Part shown: positions 48,668 to 57,912 of the stretch, piece by piece
Layout of the letters: every line of letters starts with the position of its first letter
Numbering within the stretch: the stretch's first letter is position 1
Source: BD2-11 clade cluster bacterium bin43
GTDB taxonomy: Bacteria > Gemmatimonadota > Gemmatimonadetes > Longimicrobiales > Gaopeijiaceae
Length of the DNA stretch: 64,000 bases
Direction of reading: 5' to 3'
NCBI GenBank assembly: GCA_002238605.1
Contig: MPMR01000003.1
Coordinates: forward strand, 186,001-250,000
The notes under the pieces: generated by a model
Seen by the model: the letters and a program-made list of their open reading frames with translations, nothing else
Database searches by the model: none
What the model was told of the DNA's origin: nothing
Made by a program: the position numbers and the translations under genes

Positions 48668-48768
48668 GCGCCGGGCTTCCCGCCGAGCGTCCGCCGCCCG
48701 GCCCTGTCGCGCACGCGGGCCGCGGATCGAGCGACGTGCGCGGCAGCTTGCGGAGCTGACGCCCGGGG

Positions 48769-51630
48769 TTACCGGCCCGGCTCCTCCTCCGAGATCGTCC
48801 GCACGCGGGTGAGCTCCAGCCCCAGCGTCCTGCCCTTCATGATCGCCGGCACCCCTTCCTCCATCCACACCGGAGCGGGCGCGCCCTTCAGGTAGTGGTC
48901 GAAGAACTGCTGCATGCGGATCGCCCAGTCCTTCTGGTTGTGCCGCTGCCTGAGGCCGTGGGCTTCGCCGTTGTAGTTCAGCATCCACACGGGCTTGCCC
49001 AGGCGGCGCAGCGCCACGAACAACTCGATGCCCTGGTACCACGGCACGGCCCCGTCCTCGTCGTTGTGCAGCATGAGGATGGGCGTGTTGATCTTGTCGG
49101 CGGTGAAGATGGGCGAGTTCTCGATGAAGCGCAGCGGATACTCCCAGAGCGAGCCCCCGATGCGGCTCTGCCCGCGTTCGTACTGAACGGCGCGGCTCCG
49201 TCCGGACTGCCAGCGGATGCCCCCGTAGGCGCTGATCATGTTGGAGACCGGGGCACCCGCCTCGGCGGCCGCGAACAGGTCGGTGCGCGTCACCATGTAC
49301 GCGATCTGGTAGCCGCCCCAGGAGTGCCCCTGCACGCCGATGCGGCCGGGGTCCACGAAGCCTTCCTCCACCAGCTCGAGGACGCCCGGGACCACGGCGT
49401 CGAGCGCGCTCTCGCCCGGGTAGCCCTCGCGGTAGGGGATGTCCGGCACGAAGAGCAGATAGCCGCGGCTGACGTAGAAGCTGCGGTTGATGGAGGAGCT
49501 CCCCGGCGCGGGCGCGGCGTAGCCGTGCAGGCCGTCGGAGGAGCGCTCGTAGAAGTACACCATCATGGGATGCTGCTCCGACGGGTCGAAGCCTTCCGGC
49601 TTGTAGAGGATGCCCTGGAGAGGGGTGCCGTCCATGGAGGTCCACTCCACGACTTCGGCGGTGCCCCACAGGTAGTCGGACTGCTGCGGGTTGGCGTCGG
49701 TGACCTTGCGCCCGTCGTCGAGGGCCGGGCCCGCCACCCACAGGTCCGGGAATTCCTCGAAGGTGGAGCGGGTGTAGGCGAAGACCTCCGCGTCCTGCGC
49801 CCGGAACAGGCCGGCGTAGCGGGCATCGCCGGCGATGAGCTGCTCCGGGACGGCGCCCTCGCCGAAGTCGCCGCGCCACAGGCCCGAAGACTTGTCGTAC
49901 AGGTGGAAGGAGGAGAGGTACACCTCGCCGGAGGGCACCACCGGGTCGGTGTTGTCGAGGTCGACGAAGCGGAAGCGGGTATCGGACGCGCGCCCGGCGC
50001 CGCGGGTGAGGTTGCGGGGAGCGGCGCGGCCGGTGGGGTCGACCGCCCAGATGTCGTAGCGGTCGTAGACCAGGAAGGCGGCATCGTCCGCCGTCCATCC
50101 CGCCGTCCCGTAGGAACGAGAGAGATCCGGCCGGTCGTCCAGCACGTTGTAGAAGCCCACGTCGATGGCGCCGGTCAGGTCGATCTCCTCCCCGCTGCCG
50201 GTGTCGACGGCGACCCAGATGCGGCGGACGCCGTCCCACCGGGTGATATAGCCGCCGCCGGGAGAGAGCGTCCCCTGTCCCCGCACCCGCTCGGCCACCT
50301 GCCGACGCGAGCCGTCCGCCACGTCGATGGTGTAGAGGTCCACGTAGCTGGCGTCCCACGACACCAGTTGCCGGTAGGGGAGGTCGCTCCTGCCCATCGC
50401 AATCGCGCCGTCGCCGGCAAGCGTCACGTCGGGCACTTCGCTGGTGGCAAGCTGCACCACGCGGCCGCTCCCGAGGTCGAGGACCGCCTGGTAGCTGCGC
50501 TCCATTTCGTCCTCCAGCTGCACCAGCTGCATGGGCTGCAGCAGAGGGTCCTTCCAGTTCCAGATGTCGACTTGGACGCGCTCGTCCCCGGGGGTCTCGT
50601 CCTCGGGATCCGGAAGGGGCCGGGGCGCCGAGTGGAAGAGGACGCGCGCGCCCGAAGCGGAGAACGACACCTCGCCGTGCTCGCTGGGAGCCCAGTCGTC
50701 GGGGAGGGCTTCCGCGCCCGGGGCCACCCGGGCGGTGGCGGCTCCCTCGCGCGCGGCGTACAGCGCGAAGGCGGGCGCCCCGGCCCCGCGGTCGTCGCGG
50801 TCGGTGAGGAAGGCGACCGCGCCGTCGTCGGCGACGGCGAGCCGCAGGTAGCGCCCTTCCCCGCCGGCGACCGTGTCCGCCCCGCCGGCCGTCCCCACGC
50901 GGAAGACGCCGTCGGCGGCGCCGTCCTGCCCGGACGCCGTGTAGTAGAGCGCGCCGCCGTTACCCGAGAAGGCGTAGCTCACCGCGTGGTCGAAGCGGCG
51001 CTCCTGCCCGGTGGCCAGGTCGCGCACCACCAGCTCGGTCCCGTCGTCCAGCCGGGGCGGCCCATCGTCGTCATCGCCCTCTCCCCGCTGGGCGCGCCCC
51101 TCCGCCTCCTCTACCTCCTCCGACCCGCCGGCCTCACCTGTCCGCTCCTCCTGTCCATCGCCGGCGGCCTCCTCCATGAGGTACGCCATCCAGGTGCCGC
51201 CGTCCCCGGGCAGCCGGAAGGACCGGACCCCCGCGACGCGCGTCTCCGACAGGTCGGACAGGCTGAGGATCAGCAGTGAGTCGCCGGGCATGTCGCGCGA
51301 ACCCTCGGCACGCGCAGCGTCCACCGCCGCCTCCGCGGGCTCGACCAGCGCGACCAGGAAGCGGCTGTCGGCGGTAAAGCCCGGATCGGCGCCCCGCGAA
51401 ACCGTCACGCGGCGCCCGTCCTCCAGGTGTTCCACCACCAGCGTGGCGTCGCCGTCCCCGGGCACGAGCCGGTAGGCGAGCCAGCGGCCATCCCTGGAAA
51501 AATCCTCGTCCTGGATCTGCTTCCAGATCGCGTAGCTGTCGTGGTCGAGAGACACCTTCTGCTGCGCGGAGAGCGCGAGCGGAGCGGTGACCAGGATCGA
51601 GAGCGCCAATGTCCATCGGATCATCTTCAT
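48769..51630 (-). CDS. Exported S9 family (prolyl oligopeptidase/DPP-like) peptidase
   Basis: A 953-residue protein with a signal peptide (MKMIRWTLALSILVTAPLALSAQ). An N-terminal seven-bladed beta-propeller region is followed by the alpha/beta hydrolase domain: Ser in VQGHSWGGYQ (about residue 769), Asp in LHNDEDGAVPW (about 856) and His in NGEAHGLRQRHN (about 890). Such enzymes cleave short peptides, often after proline. A Glu/Gly-rich stretch near residue 170-190 is unusual. Start ATG 51630 has AGGTGA 4 nt upstream; the in-frame ATG two codons on is an alternative. Confidence 0.87.
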   Translation of the reverse strand: MKMIRWTLALSILVTAPLALSAQQKVSLDHDSYAIWKQIQDEDFSRDGRWLAYRLVPGDGDATLVVEHLEDGRRVTVSRGADPGFTADSRFLVALVEPAEAAVDAARAEGSRDMPGDSLLILSLSDLSETRVAGVRSFRLPGDGGTWMAYLMEEAAGDGQEERTGEAGGSEEVEEAEGRAQRGEGDDDDGPPRLDDGTELVVRDLATGQERRFDHAVSYAFSGNGGALYYTASGQDGAADGVFRVGTAGGADTVAGGEGRYLRLAVADDGAVAFLTDRDDRGAGAPAFALYAAREGAATARVAPGAEALPDDWAPSEHGEVSFSASGARVLFHSAPRPLPDPEDETPGDERVQVDIWNWKDPLLQPMQLVQLEDEMERSYQAVLDLGSGRVVQLATSEVPDVTLAGDGAIAMGRSDLPYRQLVSWDASYVDLYTIDVADGSRRQVAERVRGQGTLSPGGGYITRWDGVRRIWVAVDTGSGEEIDLTGAIDVGFYNVLDDRPDLSRSYGTAGWTADDAAFLVYDRYDIWAVDPTGRAAPRNLTRGAGRASDTRFRFVDLDNTDPVVPSGEVYLSSFHLYDKSSGLWRGDFGEGAVPEQLIAGDARYAGLFRAQDAEVFAYTRSTFEEFPDLWVAGPALDDGRKVTDANPQQSDYLWGTAEVVEWTSMDGTPLQGILYKPEGFDPSEQHPMMVYFYERSSDGLHGYAAPAPGSSSINRSFYVSRGYLLFVPDIPYREGYPGESALDAVVPGVLELVEEGFVDPGRIGVQGHSWGGYQIAYMVTRTDLFAAAEAGAPVSNMISAYGGIRWQSGRSRAVQYERGQSRIGGSLWEYPLRFIENSPIFTADKINTPILMLHNDEDGAVPWYQGIELFVALRRLGKPVWMLNYNGEAHGLRQRHNQKDWAIRMQQFFDHYLKGAPAPVWMEEGVPAIMKGRTLGLELTRVRTISEEEPGR

Positions 51631-51803
51631 GACTCACCTGCTGCGCGGGAGATGTGTGCGAGGGGAGAAACGCGCGGACGGGAACGGTAGACGACCGCGC
51701 GGGGCCCGGCAACGCCGCCGGGAGCCTGCTCCGTTGCGGATGCGGCCGGGCGCTCTTTCCGGACACGGTCGACCCGCGCCCCTGGCCGCCCGAAGAGACC
51801 CGA

Positions 51804-51832
51804 TTGACAGAGTCCCCGGACTGGCGTAAGTG
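51804..51832 (+). promoter_or_regulatory. Candidate sigma-70 promoter for the FAH-family gene
   Basis: TTGACA (51804-51809), 17 bp, then TAAGTG (51827-51832). It would start transcription about 100 bp before the FAH-family gene at 51939. It lies in the 308-bp divergent gap 51631-51938, which contains no gene and no other clear element. Confidence 0.5.
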
Positions 51833-51938
51833 TGCAGTCTGGCCGCCGGTGCGGGACCGAGCCGCCCGACCGCCGCGAAGAACGCCCCAGCCGCCGCAAA
51901 GCCGGAGTTCGTCCGACAGACAACCCGGGGAGGACAGC

Positions 51939-53096
51939 ATGCGCGATTTTCGTATCCTTGCCACACTTCTTCTGTTGGTGATTCCGCTACCGACGTCCGC
52001 CCAGGGCGTCCCGGACATCGCCGAGCCCTTCAAGGTCGGCACCTTCGAGATCGAGGGCACGCCCACCGTGTCGCTGGTTCTGCGCGACCAGCTCATCGTC
52101 GAGATCGACGCCGCCAACACCGCCCTGCAGCGCGATCCCTACTACGCCCGCGTCCAGGCCCCGGGGGACATGCTGGAGCTGATCGAGCGCTACGAGTATG
52201 GCCTCAAGCGGCGCCTCTACGAGGTCGTCAACCACTTGGTGGCAAACGACATGCTGGGCGCGAACCGCCCGTCCTGGGTACACGATCTCGACGACGTGCG
52301 CACCCTCCCGCCCATCCTGTACCCGGGCAAGATCCTCAACGCCGCGGTCAACTTCTACAGTCACGTCAACGAGACCGGCACCGAGGAGGAGCGGGCCGAT
52401 GCGCGGCGGCAGAGACGGGAGAATCGGGGCGTGCCCTATCTCTTCCTGAAGCCGAGCAAGGGCGCGGTCATCGGCGACGGCGGCGAGGTGGTGCTTCCCT
52501 ACGGACGCGACCGCATCGACTGGGAGGTCGAGCTGGGCGCGGTCATCGGCCGGTCCGCGAAGTACGTTTCCGCGAACGACGCGGAGGCCTTTGTGTTCGG
52601 CTACCTGGTCTCGCTCGACATCTCCGACCGCGGCGGGCGTCCGCCGGGCGGCAACCCGATGACCTCCGACTGGTTCGTCGGCAAGGGCCACGACACCTTC
52701 GCGCCGCAGGGGCCGTGGATCGTGCCGAAGGAGTTCTACGGAAACCCGATGGAGATCCTGCGCCAGACGCTCGACGTCGGCGACGAGCGCATGCAGGAGG
52801 CGACCGCCGGCGACATGATCCACTCCCTCTGGGAGCTGATCGAGTACGGCTCCTCCATCATCACCCTTTTCCCCGGGGACGTCGTCAACAACGGCACCTC
52901 CGGAGGCGTCGGCATGGGCACGGCGGTTCGGGGAGCGCAGCGCTTCCTGCAGCCGGGGGAACAGATCTCCGCCTCCATCGACGGGATCGGCACGCTCAAC
53001 CTGTCGGTGGTGAGCGAACCCGAGCCGCAGGGGCTGACGGGCGCGCACCTGCCTCCCGTGCGCACCTACCGGGGACCGCCTCCGGGAGGGGACTGA
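51939..53096 (+). CDS. Exported fumarylacetoacetate-hydrolase-family protein
   Basis: A 385-residue protein with a cleavable signal (ATLLLLVIPLPTSAQG). The FAH fold is seen in ILNAAVNFYSHVNETG, IDWEVELGAVIGRSAKYV (metal-binding Glu region), YLVSLDISDRGG, and VNNGTSGGVGMG. FAH proteins are usually cytoplasmic; export is unusual. It may hydrolyse or decarboxylate a 2,4-diketo acid. Start ATG 51939 has GGAGG 5 nt upstream. It ends 1 nt from the convergent DUF885-like gene. Confidence 0.83.
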   Translation: MRDFRILATLLLLVIPLPTSAQGVPDIAEPFKVGTFEIEGTPTVSLVLRDQLIVEIDAANTALQRDPYYARVQAPGDMLELIERYEYGLKRRLYEVVNHLVANDMLGANRPSWVHDLDDVRTLPPILYPGKILNAAVNFYSHVNETGTEEERADARRQRRENRGVPYLFLKPSKGAVIGDGGEVVLPYGRDRIDWEVELGAVIGRSAKYVSANDAEAFVFGYLVSLDISDRGGRPPGGNPMTSDWFVGKGHDTFAPQGPWIVPKEFYGNPMEILRQTLDVGDERMQEATAGDMIHSLWELIEYGSSIITLFPGDVVNNGTSGGVGMGTAVRGAQRFLQPGEQISASIDGIGTLNLSVVSEPEPQGLTGAHLPPVRTYRGPPPGGD

Positions 53097-53097
53097 C

Positions 53098-54777
53098 TCA
53101 GTTCACATCCAGGATCGGGTCCTTCTCGCCCGTCATCTCCCAGCGCGTGAGCACAATGGGGATCACGCCGGCGCCGTAGAAGGCGTCGAAGAAGCGCTTG
53201 ACGGTGAAGTCGTCGCCCTCCTGGATGGCGTATTCGGAGAGCAGTTCCTCGATCTGGATCTTGCCGGTGACGTAGCTGGTGCCGTAGCCCGGCTGCCGCA
53301 GGTAGAGGCTCTGCTCCCCGCGCACCAGGTCGCCTTCCGTCAGCCATCCGCGCGGCGTCCAGGTCATGGCGTGCTCGACCGCCTCCTCCATTTCGAAGAC
53401 GTCGCCGTGCAGGTTAAGGCCGCTGAGGGCGCGCGCCGCCCGCTGCGCCAGCATGATCCACACGAGTTCGCGGGCCCGGGGCGAATTGTCGTCCAGGAGC
53501 CCCAGGTGCATGAACATCTCCTCGACGCCGGTCGCCAGCCCCTCGGAGCGTGAGTCGAAGATGTTGTAGAGCGAAGGCGTGGCCCGGATGGGGCTCGAGT
53601 GCGGGTCCTCGCGCATGCGCGCCAGTTCGATCCAGTGGTGCATGTGCGGGCGGAAGGCGTCCGGATCGCGGTAGATGACTTCCTGGAAGAAGTTGCGCAG
53701 CTCGCCCGGCTCCACGGGGCTGAAGCTCCCGTTCACCGCCCTGAGCGCGGGATCCATGTAGTCTGCGAGCGTCTCGACTTCCTCTTCTTCGAGGAAACGC
53801 ATGTAAAGGTCCACGGACTCGTTCAGACGCCGGTCGTACTCCTCAGCGGAGGCGATGCGCTCGAGTTCGGGCAGATCTCGGTTGCGGTTCTCCTCCAGCC
53901 GCATCGAGGAATGGGAGCGCGCCAGTTCGCGGCGCATGAGGGTCACCTGCTCCTCCCACGAATACGGGACCAGGTGGACGTTCTGCATGTACCAGGTGTA
54001 GTTGTCGGCCCCGACCCCGGACGGCCCGGTGCGGGAAGAGGCGCCCTCCTCCAGCCAGCCACGGAAGGCGTCGGAGGCGGCGCGCGCGTCGGCGATGGCC
54101 TGGTCGAGTTCGGCGCTCGTCCCGGCGACCTGCCCGGCGTAGGTGTCGAGGTCGCGGGCCTGGGCGGCGAAGTCACGGATGCCGGCCAGCCAGAGGTCGC
54201 GCGCGTTGGAGTCGGCGAGGTTCACGCGGGCCTGTTCCAGCAGCGCCGGGATCGCGCCGATGCGGGCCGTGAGTTCCGCCGCATCTTCGTCCGACAGCGG
54301 ATAGTCGTAGGTCCAGGTATCGACCCAGCCGTGGATCACGGAGCCTTCATGGGCCGGGACATCGCTCTCGGCCAGGAACATGATGACGTAGAAGGCCGGA
54401 TCGCGCGCCCAGGGACGGCGCACGCGGTGGTCGAAGTCGAGCCCGTTCATCTCCGCGCGCACCAGGTGCCAGTCGATCTGCTCCTCGACCGGCCAGTTTT
54501 CGGGCGCGAGCGCGTTCAGGCGCGCCTGCCACTGTGGAAGCTCGGCCTGCTGGCCCGCCATCGCCGCGGCGGAGTAGTCGGGGACGCCGTCGACAAAGTC
54601 GGGCATTTCGAAGGCGCGCCACTCCTCGAAGAGCTGGACCAGGTCCGCGTGGGATCCGGGCCCGGCGGCGACGACGGAGTCCGTGGGATCCGCCGTGCAT
54701 CGCACGAAGAGGAATCCGACCACGATGAGCGTGATCCCGGTGACGAGGACGGACGGGCGAGCTTTGCTGCGGGGCAT
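53098..54777 (-). CDS. DUF885-like lipoprotein
   Basis: A 559-residue protein with a possible lipobox (LFVRC). It is mostly helical, acidic, and shows DUF885-type segments: ARVNLADSNARDLW, YTWYMQNVHLVPYSWEEQ and LYLRQPGYGTSYVTGKIQIEEL. The usual metal motif position reads GVEEMFMHLG instead of an HExxH-like motif. The family is peptidase-like. Start ATG 54777 has GGAGG 5 nt upstream. The gap to the next gene contains a repeated gcggccgcgcct. Confidence 0.72.
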   Translation of the reverse strand: MPRSKARPSVLVTGITLIVVGFLFVRCTADPTDSVVAAGPGSHADLVQLFEEWRAFEMPDFVDGVPDYSAAAMAGQQAELPQWQARLNALAPENWPVEEQIDWHLVRAEMNGLDFDHRVRRPWARDPAFYVIMFLAESDVPAHEGSVIHGWVDTWTYDYPLSDEDAAELTARIGAIPALLEQARVNLADSNARDLWLAGIRDFAAQARDLDTYAGQVAGTSAELDQAIADARAASDAFRGWLEEGASSRTGPSGVGADNYTWYMQNVHLVPYSWEEQVTLMRRELARSHSSMRLEENRNRDLPELERIASAEEYDRRLNESVDLYMRFLEEEEVETLADYMDPALRAVNGSFSPVEPGELRNFFQEVIYRDPDAFRPHMHHWIELARMREDPHSSPIRATPSLYNIFDSRSEGLATGVEEMFMHLGLLDDNSPRARELVWIMLAQRAARALSGLNLHGDVFEMEEAVEHAMTWTPRGWLTEGDLVRGEQSLYLRQPGYGTSYVTGKIQIEELLSEYAIQEGDDFTVKRFFDAFYGAGVIPIVLTRWEMTGEKDPILDVN

Positions 54778-54939
54778 GGCGGCCTCCGGGATCTCGGGTC
54801 TACTCGATGTGCAGCCTGCGTTCGGTACGACTGCAATCGATGTGCGGGTCCCCCCACATTTCAGTCTACGCGATGTGCGGCCGGCCCGCCTCCCTGCCGG
54901 TGCGGCCGCGCCTCTCCCATGCGGCCGCGCCTGTCTCCG

Positions 54940-56811
54940 TCAGGACGCGCCGGAGCCTCCGCCCAGCGCCCGCGCCAACGCCGCGCGCCCTCCCACGACG
55001 GGCAGGTCGAGGGCGGTTGCGGCCAGGTCGACGGTGAGCCGGGTCCCCGGCTCGGGGTGGAGGGTGAAGTCGGCGTCGCTGGAGAAAACCATGAGCCCGA
55101 TGCGCTGTCCGGCGGGGATGATCTGGTCGTCGGGCTGCAGGTCGAAGGCGACATCGACGAACTCGCCCGGGACCAGCGGCGCGCTCTCGCTGAGCGATGC
55201 CGCGTTCTGCGGGTCGGCCCAGCCGCGCGTGATCAGGTTGTCGTTGATGGGGGCGCCCTCGGTCCAGGGGAGCGACACCAGCCATACCGAGAGGTTGGCG
55301 GCGGCGCGGTCGGCCGCGAGGCGGAGCGAGACGCGGGCGAGGCCGGACAGATGCACTTCTTCGGCGAGTTCGGGGGTCGCGAACAGCAACCGGTGCTCCG
55401 AGGCCTCCGCCCCGGCCAGGTCGGCGCCGGAGAAGCTCACGTCGTCGGTGAACGACTGCTGCGCGGCGGCGGGATCGGCCTCGAGCGAGAGCATCCCCTG
55501 TCTCCCCCCGTCGCCGGAGGGGACCACGCGCACGGACTCCGCGTCGGGGTTGGGATAGGAAGGATAGGGCGTGGGGCTCAGGCGGTCGTCGCCCTCTCGC
55601 ACGATCCACGCGCCCGGATCGCTCTCCACCCCGTTCTCGACTCCGTACAGGTACCGGGAGAGCCAGCGGTTCATGAGGCTGAGCGGCGGCTCGCCCCCGT
55701 GGCCCCCCTGATGGTAGTACGCCTGCACCGGCACGCCGCGGTCGCGCAGCGCGGCCACGATCCGGTAGCTGTGCTCGGGCATCACGTTCCAGTCGTTGAA
55801 GCCGTGCGCCATGAGCGTCGGGGCGCGCACGCCGTCGACATGGTTGAGGTAGTCGCGGCCCGCCCAGAAGTCGTTGTAGTCCCCGGAGGCGCGGTCGAAG
55901 CGCGCCTGCATGAGGTCGCTTCGCACGGTCTGGTTGCAGTAGTCGCGGCGCTCCATCGGGCCGCTGTTGATGAAATCGTAGAGGACGTCGATGTCCTCGC
56001 CGGGGTAGCCGCCCGGTGACCGCACCAGCCCATGCGACCGGTAGTAGTGGTAGTACGACGTGTTGGGCGCCACCGGGATGATGGCCTCAAGCCCCTCCAC
56101 GCCCGTCGTTGCGGCGGCGAGCGGCAGGGTGCCGTTGTAGGAGGTCCCGATCATGCCCACGCTGCCGGTCGACCAGTAGGCGCTCACCTCCTCCCCGCCC
56201 TCCACGGCGGTGAAGCCGCGCGCTCGCCCGTTCAGCCAGTCGATCACCGCCTTGGGCGCGAGGGACTCGTTCTCGCCGCCGACGGTGGGGCAGCCCTGGG
56301 ACTGTCCCGTCCCGGGCGACTGCGAGTGCACAACCGCGAACCCGCGCGGCACCCAGGTGCCGATGTGGGAGTTCGAGATGACCGGCTGCTCCTCGATGTG
56401 CTCCATCGCGGGCATCACGGTGCGGGGAGGCGGGGGCGCGCCCACCTCCTGGCGGATGTCCCAGAAGTAGTCGAAGTCGAGGCCGCCGGTACCGGAATAG
56501 TACGGGCTGGTCTCGTAGATCACGGCGACCTCAAGCCCGGATTCGGTCGCGGCGGGGCGGGTCACGTCCACATGCACCCGGTCGGACGCGCCGTCCCCGT
56601 CGGAATCAAAGCCGGTCTCGACCCAGAGTTCGTGCCGCACCCAGGTGGCCGAATCGGCGAACTCCGGAACGACCTGCGCCTCCCCGTTCTCGAAGACGGG
56701 CCTGGGGCCGTCGTAGCAGGCCGCGGCGAGCAGGGGCAGAGAGGCGCCGAGTACGCATGTCCGCGCGAGGGAGAGCGGACTCGGGCGGCGGATGGGAAGG
56801 ATCTTCTTCAT
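54940..56811 (-). CDS. CocE/NonD (X-Pro dipeptidyl-peptidase S15-like) hydrolase lipoprotein
   Basis: A 623-residue protein with a lipobox (LLAAAC). Catalytic Ser is in GTSYNGTLP (near residue 222), Asp in HGFNDWNVMPEHS (near 341) and His in HQGGHGGEPP (near 370). A C-terminal beta domain (VSLRLAADRAAANLSVWLV) is the family's jelly-roll. These enzymes hydrolyse X-Pro peptides or esters such as cocaine; the substrate here is unknown. Confidence 0.85.
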   Translation of the reverse strand: MKKILPIRRPSPLSLARTCVLGASLPLLAAACYDGPRPVFENGEAQVVPEFADSATWVRHELWVETGFDSDGDGASDRVHVDVTRPAATESGLEVAVIYETSPYYSGTGGLDFDYFWDIRQEVGAPPPPRTVMPAMEHIEEQPVISNSHIGTWVPRGFAVVHSQSPGTGQSQGCPTVGGENESLAPKAVIDWLNGRARGFTAVEGGEEVSAYWSTGSVGMIGTSYNGTLPLAAATTGVEGLEAIIPVAPNTSYYHYYRSHGLVRSPGGYPGEDIDVLYDFINSGPMERRDYCNQTVRSDLMQARFDRASGDYNDFWAGRDYLNHVDGVRAPTLMAHGFNDWNVMPEHSYRIVAALRDRGVPVQAYYHQGGHGGEPPLSLMNRWLSRYLYGVENGVESDPGAWIVREGDDRLSPTPYPSYPNPDAESVRVVPSGDGGRQGMLSLEADPAAAQQSFTDDVSFSGADLAGAEASEHRLLFATPELAEEVHLSGLARVSLRLAADRAAANLSVWLVSLPWTEGAPINDNLITRGWADPQNAASLSESAPLVPGEFVDVAFDLQPDDQIIPAGQRIGLMVFSSDADFTLHPEPGTRLTVDLAATALDLPVVGGRAALARALGGGSGAS

Positions 56812-56862
56812 GGGCTCGGATCACCGGGTTGAGGCGGACCAGACGGGCCGGTGGGCGCGAAG

Positions 56863-56904
56863 AATGGAGCCAGCCGGAATCGAACCGGCGACCTCCTGCT
56901 TGCA
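56863..56904 (-). repeat. Detached 3' part of tRNA-Ala; putative distal attachment site
   Basis: These 42 bp are identical to 57646-57687 in the same orientation. They correspond to the tRNA from its anticodon to the discriminator base plus 2 bp, without any 5' half. The match ends abruptly on both sides, as expected for an integrative-element attachment site, not a second tRNA gene. Confidence 0.82.
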
Positions 56905-57035
56905 GAAGCTCGTGACCGACGGGACGGGAACACCACCGGTGGCCAAAGTTACTCGGCACATCGTGGGGAAACAACGCGGATGTAGCCTCGGCAGCGGCAG
57001 GCCCTCCGACCGGCACGGTGCGCAGGGAGGGTCCC

Positions 57036-57062
57036 TTGACAGCCCCTTTTTTGTAGTAACAT
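57036..57062 (+). promoter_or_regulatory. Promoter of brnTA (leaderless type)
   Basis: TTGACA (57036-57041), 15 bp, then TAACAT (57057-57062). The ATG follows 6 nt later, so the mRNA would start at the start codon. The region is AT-rich compared with its surroundings. BrnA may autoregulate here, as in known systems. Confidence 0.45.
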
Positions 57063-57068
57063 TAATTC

Positions 57069-57338
57069 ATGCGGATCGAGTTCGACGACGCGAAACGCGC
57101 CGAGACGATCAAGGCCCGAGCACTGGATATGGCCCGGGCCGCAGACGTGTTCGCCGGCTCGACGCTGACCACTGAGGATGACCGACGGGACTACGGCGAG
57201 ATTCGCTACATCACCATCGGTTTTCTTGACGAGACGATGGTGGTACTCGTCTGGACGCCCCGCGATCGCGCACACAGGATCATCAGCATGAGGAGGGCCA
57301 ATGAACGAGAACGACGGCTCTACGGCCCGAGGTTTTGA
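57069..57338 (+). CDS. brnT: BrnT-family ribonuclease toxin
   Basis: An 89-residue protein with the BrnT pattern: an N-terminal FDDAKR, then DDRRDYGEIRYITIGFLD, VVLVWTPRD and the C-terminal RIISMRRANERERRLY. BrnT is a RelE-fold ribonuclease that stops growth unless bound by BrnA. It lies upstream of brnA, with a 38-nt overlap, the normal order. It is inside the tRNA-bounded island. Confidence 0.88.
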   Translation: MRIEFDDAKRAETIKARALDMARAADVFAGSTLTTEDDRRDYGEIRYITIGFLDETMVVLVWTPRDRAHRIISMRRANERERRLYGPRF

Positions 57339-57558
57339 CCCCGAGACCGCACCCGACCTCTCAAAGGACGGCTGGCCGGAGAAGTTCGCCAAGGCGCCCG
57401 TACGCCGGGGACGTCCTCGGAAGGCGCGGCCGAAAATATCGACCACCATCCGGCTGTCCCAGGAGGTCATCGACCACTTTCGCGCCGGAGGGCGCGGTTG
57501 GCAGACACGGATCGACCACGCACTGCGCGACTGGATCAAGCGGCACGACGTTGCCTGA
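57301..57558 (+). CDS. brnA: BrnA-family antitoxin
   Basis: An 85-residue protein. The basic middle part (RRGRPRKARPKIS) leads to a ribbon-helix-helix-like DNA-binding region (TTIRLSQEVIDHFRAGG) and the C-terminal WQTRIDHALRDWIKRH, matching BrnA. It neutralises BrnT and represses the pair. Start ATG 57301 lies within brnT. Confidence 0.85.
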   Translation: MNENDGSTARGFDPETAPDLSKDGWPEKFAKAPVRRGRPRKARPKISTTIRLSQEVIDHFRAGGRGWQTRIDHALRDWIKRHDVA

Positions 57559-57645
57559 GGCGAAACTCCCGCGAGGTCGTTGAGTCGAGCGAACCCGAAG
57601 GGGCGCGCCATTGACCCGCGCACGGCTGGCCAACTTCGCCACCTC

Positions 57646-57687
57646 AATGGAGCCAGCCGGAATCGAACCGGCGACCTCCTGCTTGCA
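57646..57687 (-). repeat. Proximal copy of the 42-bp repeat, inside tRNA-Ala
   Basis: This copy contains the 3' 40 nt of the tRNA-Ala gene and 2 bp beyond it. It is identical to 56863-56904 and marks the likely proximal attachment site of the island. Confidence 0.82.
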
Positions 57688-57720
57688 AAGCAGGCGCTCT
57701 CCCGACTGAGCTATGGCCCC
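57648..57720 (-). tRNA. tRNA-Ala (anticodon TGC)
   Basis: A complete 73-nt cloverleaf beginning GGGGCCATAGCTC. The anticodon stem CCTGC/GCAGG carries the loop TTTGCAA with anticodon TGC; the T arm contains GGTTCGAATCC and the acceptor ends GGCTCC plus discriminator A. CCA is not encoded. Its 3' part is copied at 56863-56904. Confidence 0.96.
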
Positions 57721-57912
57721 TTGACCGAGCTGTGACCCCGCGTGCGCGGGACCGCGATGATCTTCTGTCCCGGCAGATCCGCGCGTGACCGGCGGGCAGG
57801 CGGGAATCTAGGAGCGCGCGCCGATCCGTTCCAGTCTCGGGCCCGGGCGCCGGATCCGCGGCCCGGGCGCGTCGCGTCTCCGCCGGGGCTGCCCACCGTG
57901 TCGCCGCCACGG

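Larger units (their letters stand above)
56863..57687. mobile_element. Miniature tRNA-anchored island carrying brnTA
   Basis: Bounded by two identical 42-bp direct repeats (56863-56904 and 57646-57687), the second inside the intact tRNA-Ala. The only genes between are brnT and brnA; no integrase or relaxase is present. It is either a deletion remnant or an element moved by an integrase in trans. The repeat start at the anticodon is consistent with tyrosine integrases that recombine in the anticodon loop. Confidence 0.68.

Noticed and set aside
46240-48759. An 839-codon open frame on the plus strand opposite ilvB
   Set aside because: It is a shadow in GC-rich DNA: His/Arg/Val-rich, without a domain, and the minus strand carries a clear ilvB gene.
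48895-51279. A 794-codon open frame opposite the S9 peptidase
   Set aside because: Same reason: no recognisable motif, while the opposite strand carries the complete catalytic triad.
56863-56937. A second tRNA-Ala gene
   Set aside because: Only the anticodon-to-3' part is present; the 5' half and D arm are missing, so it is a fragment.
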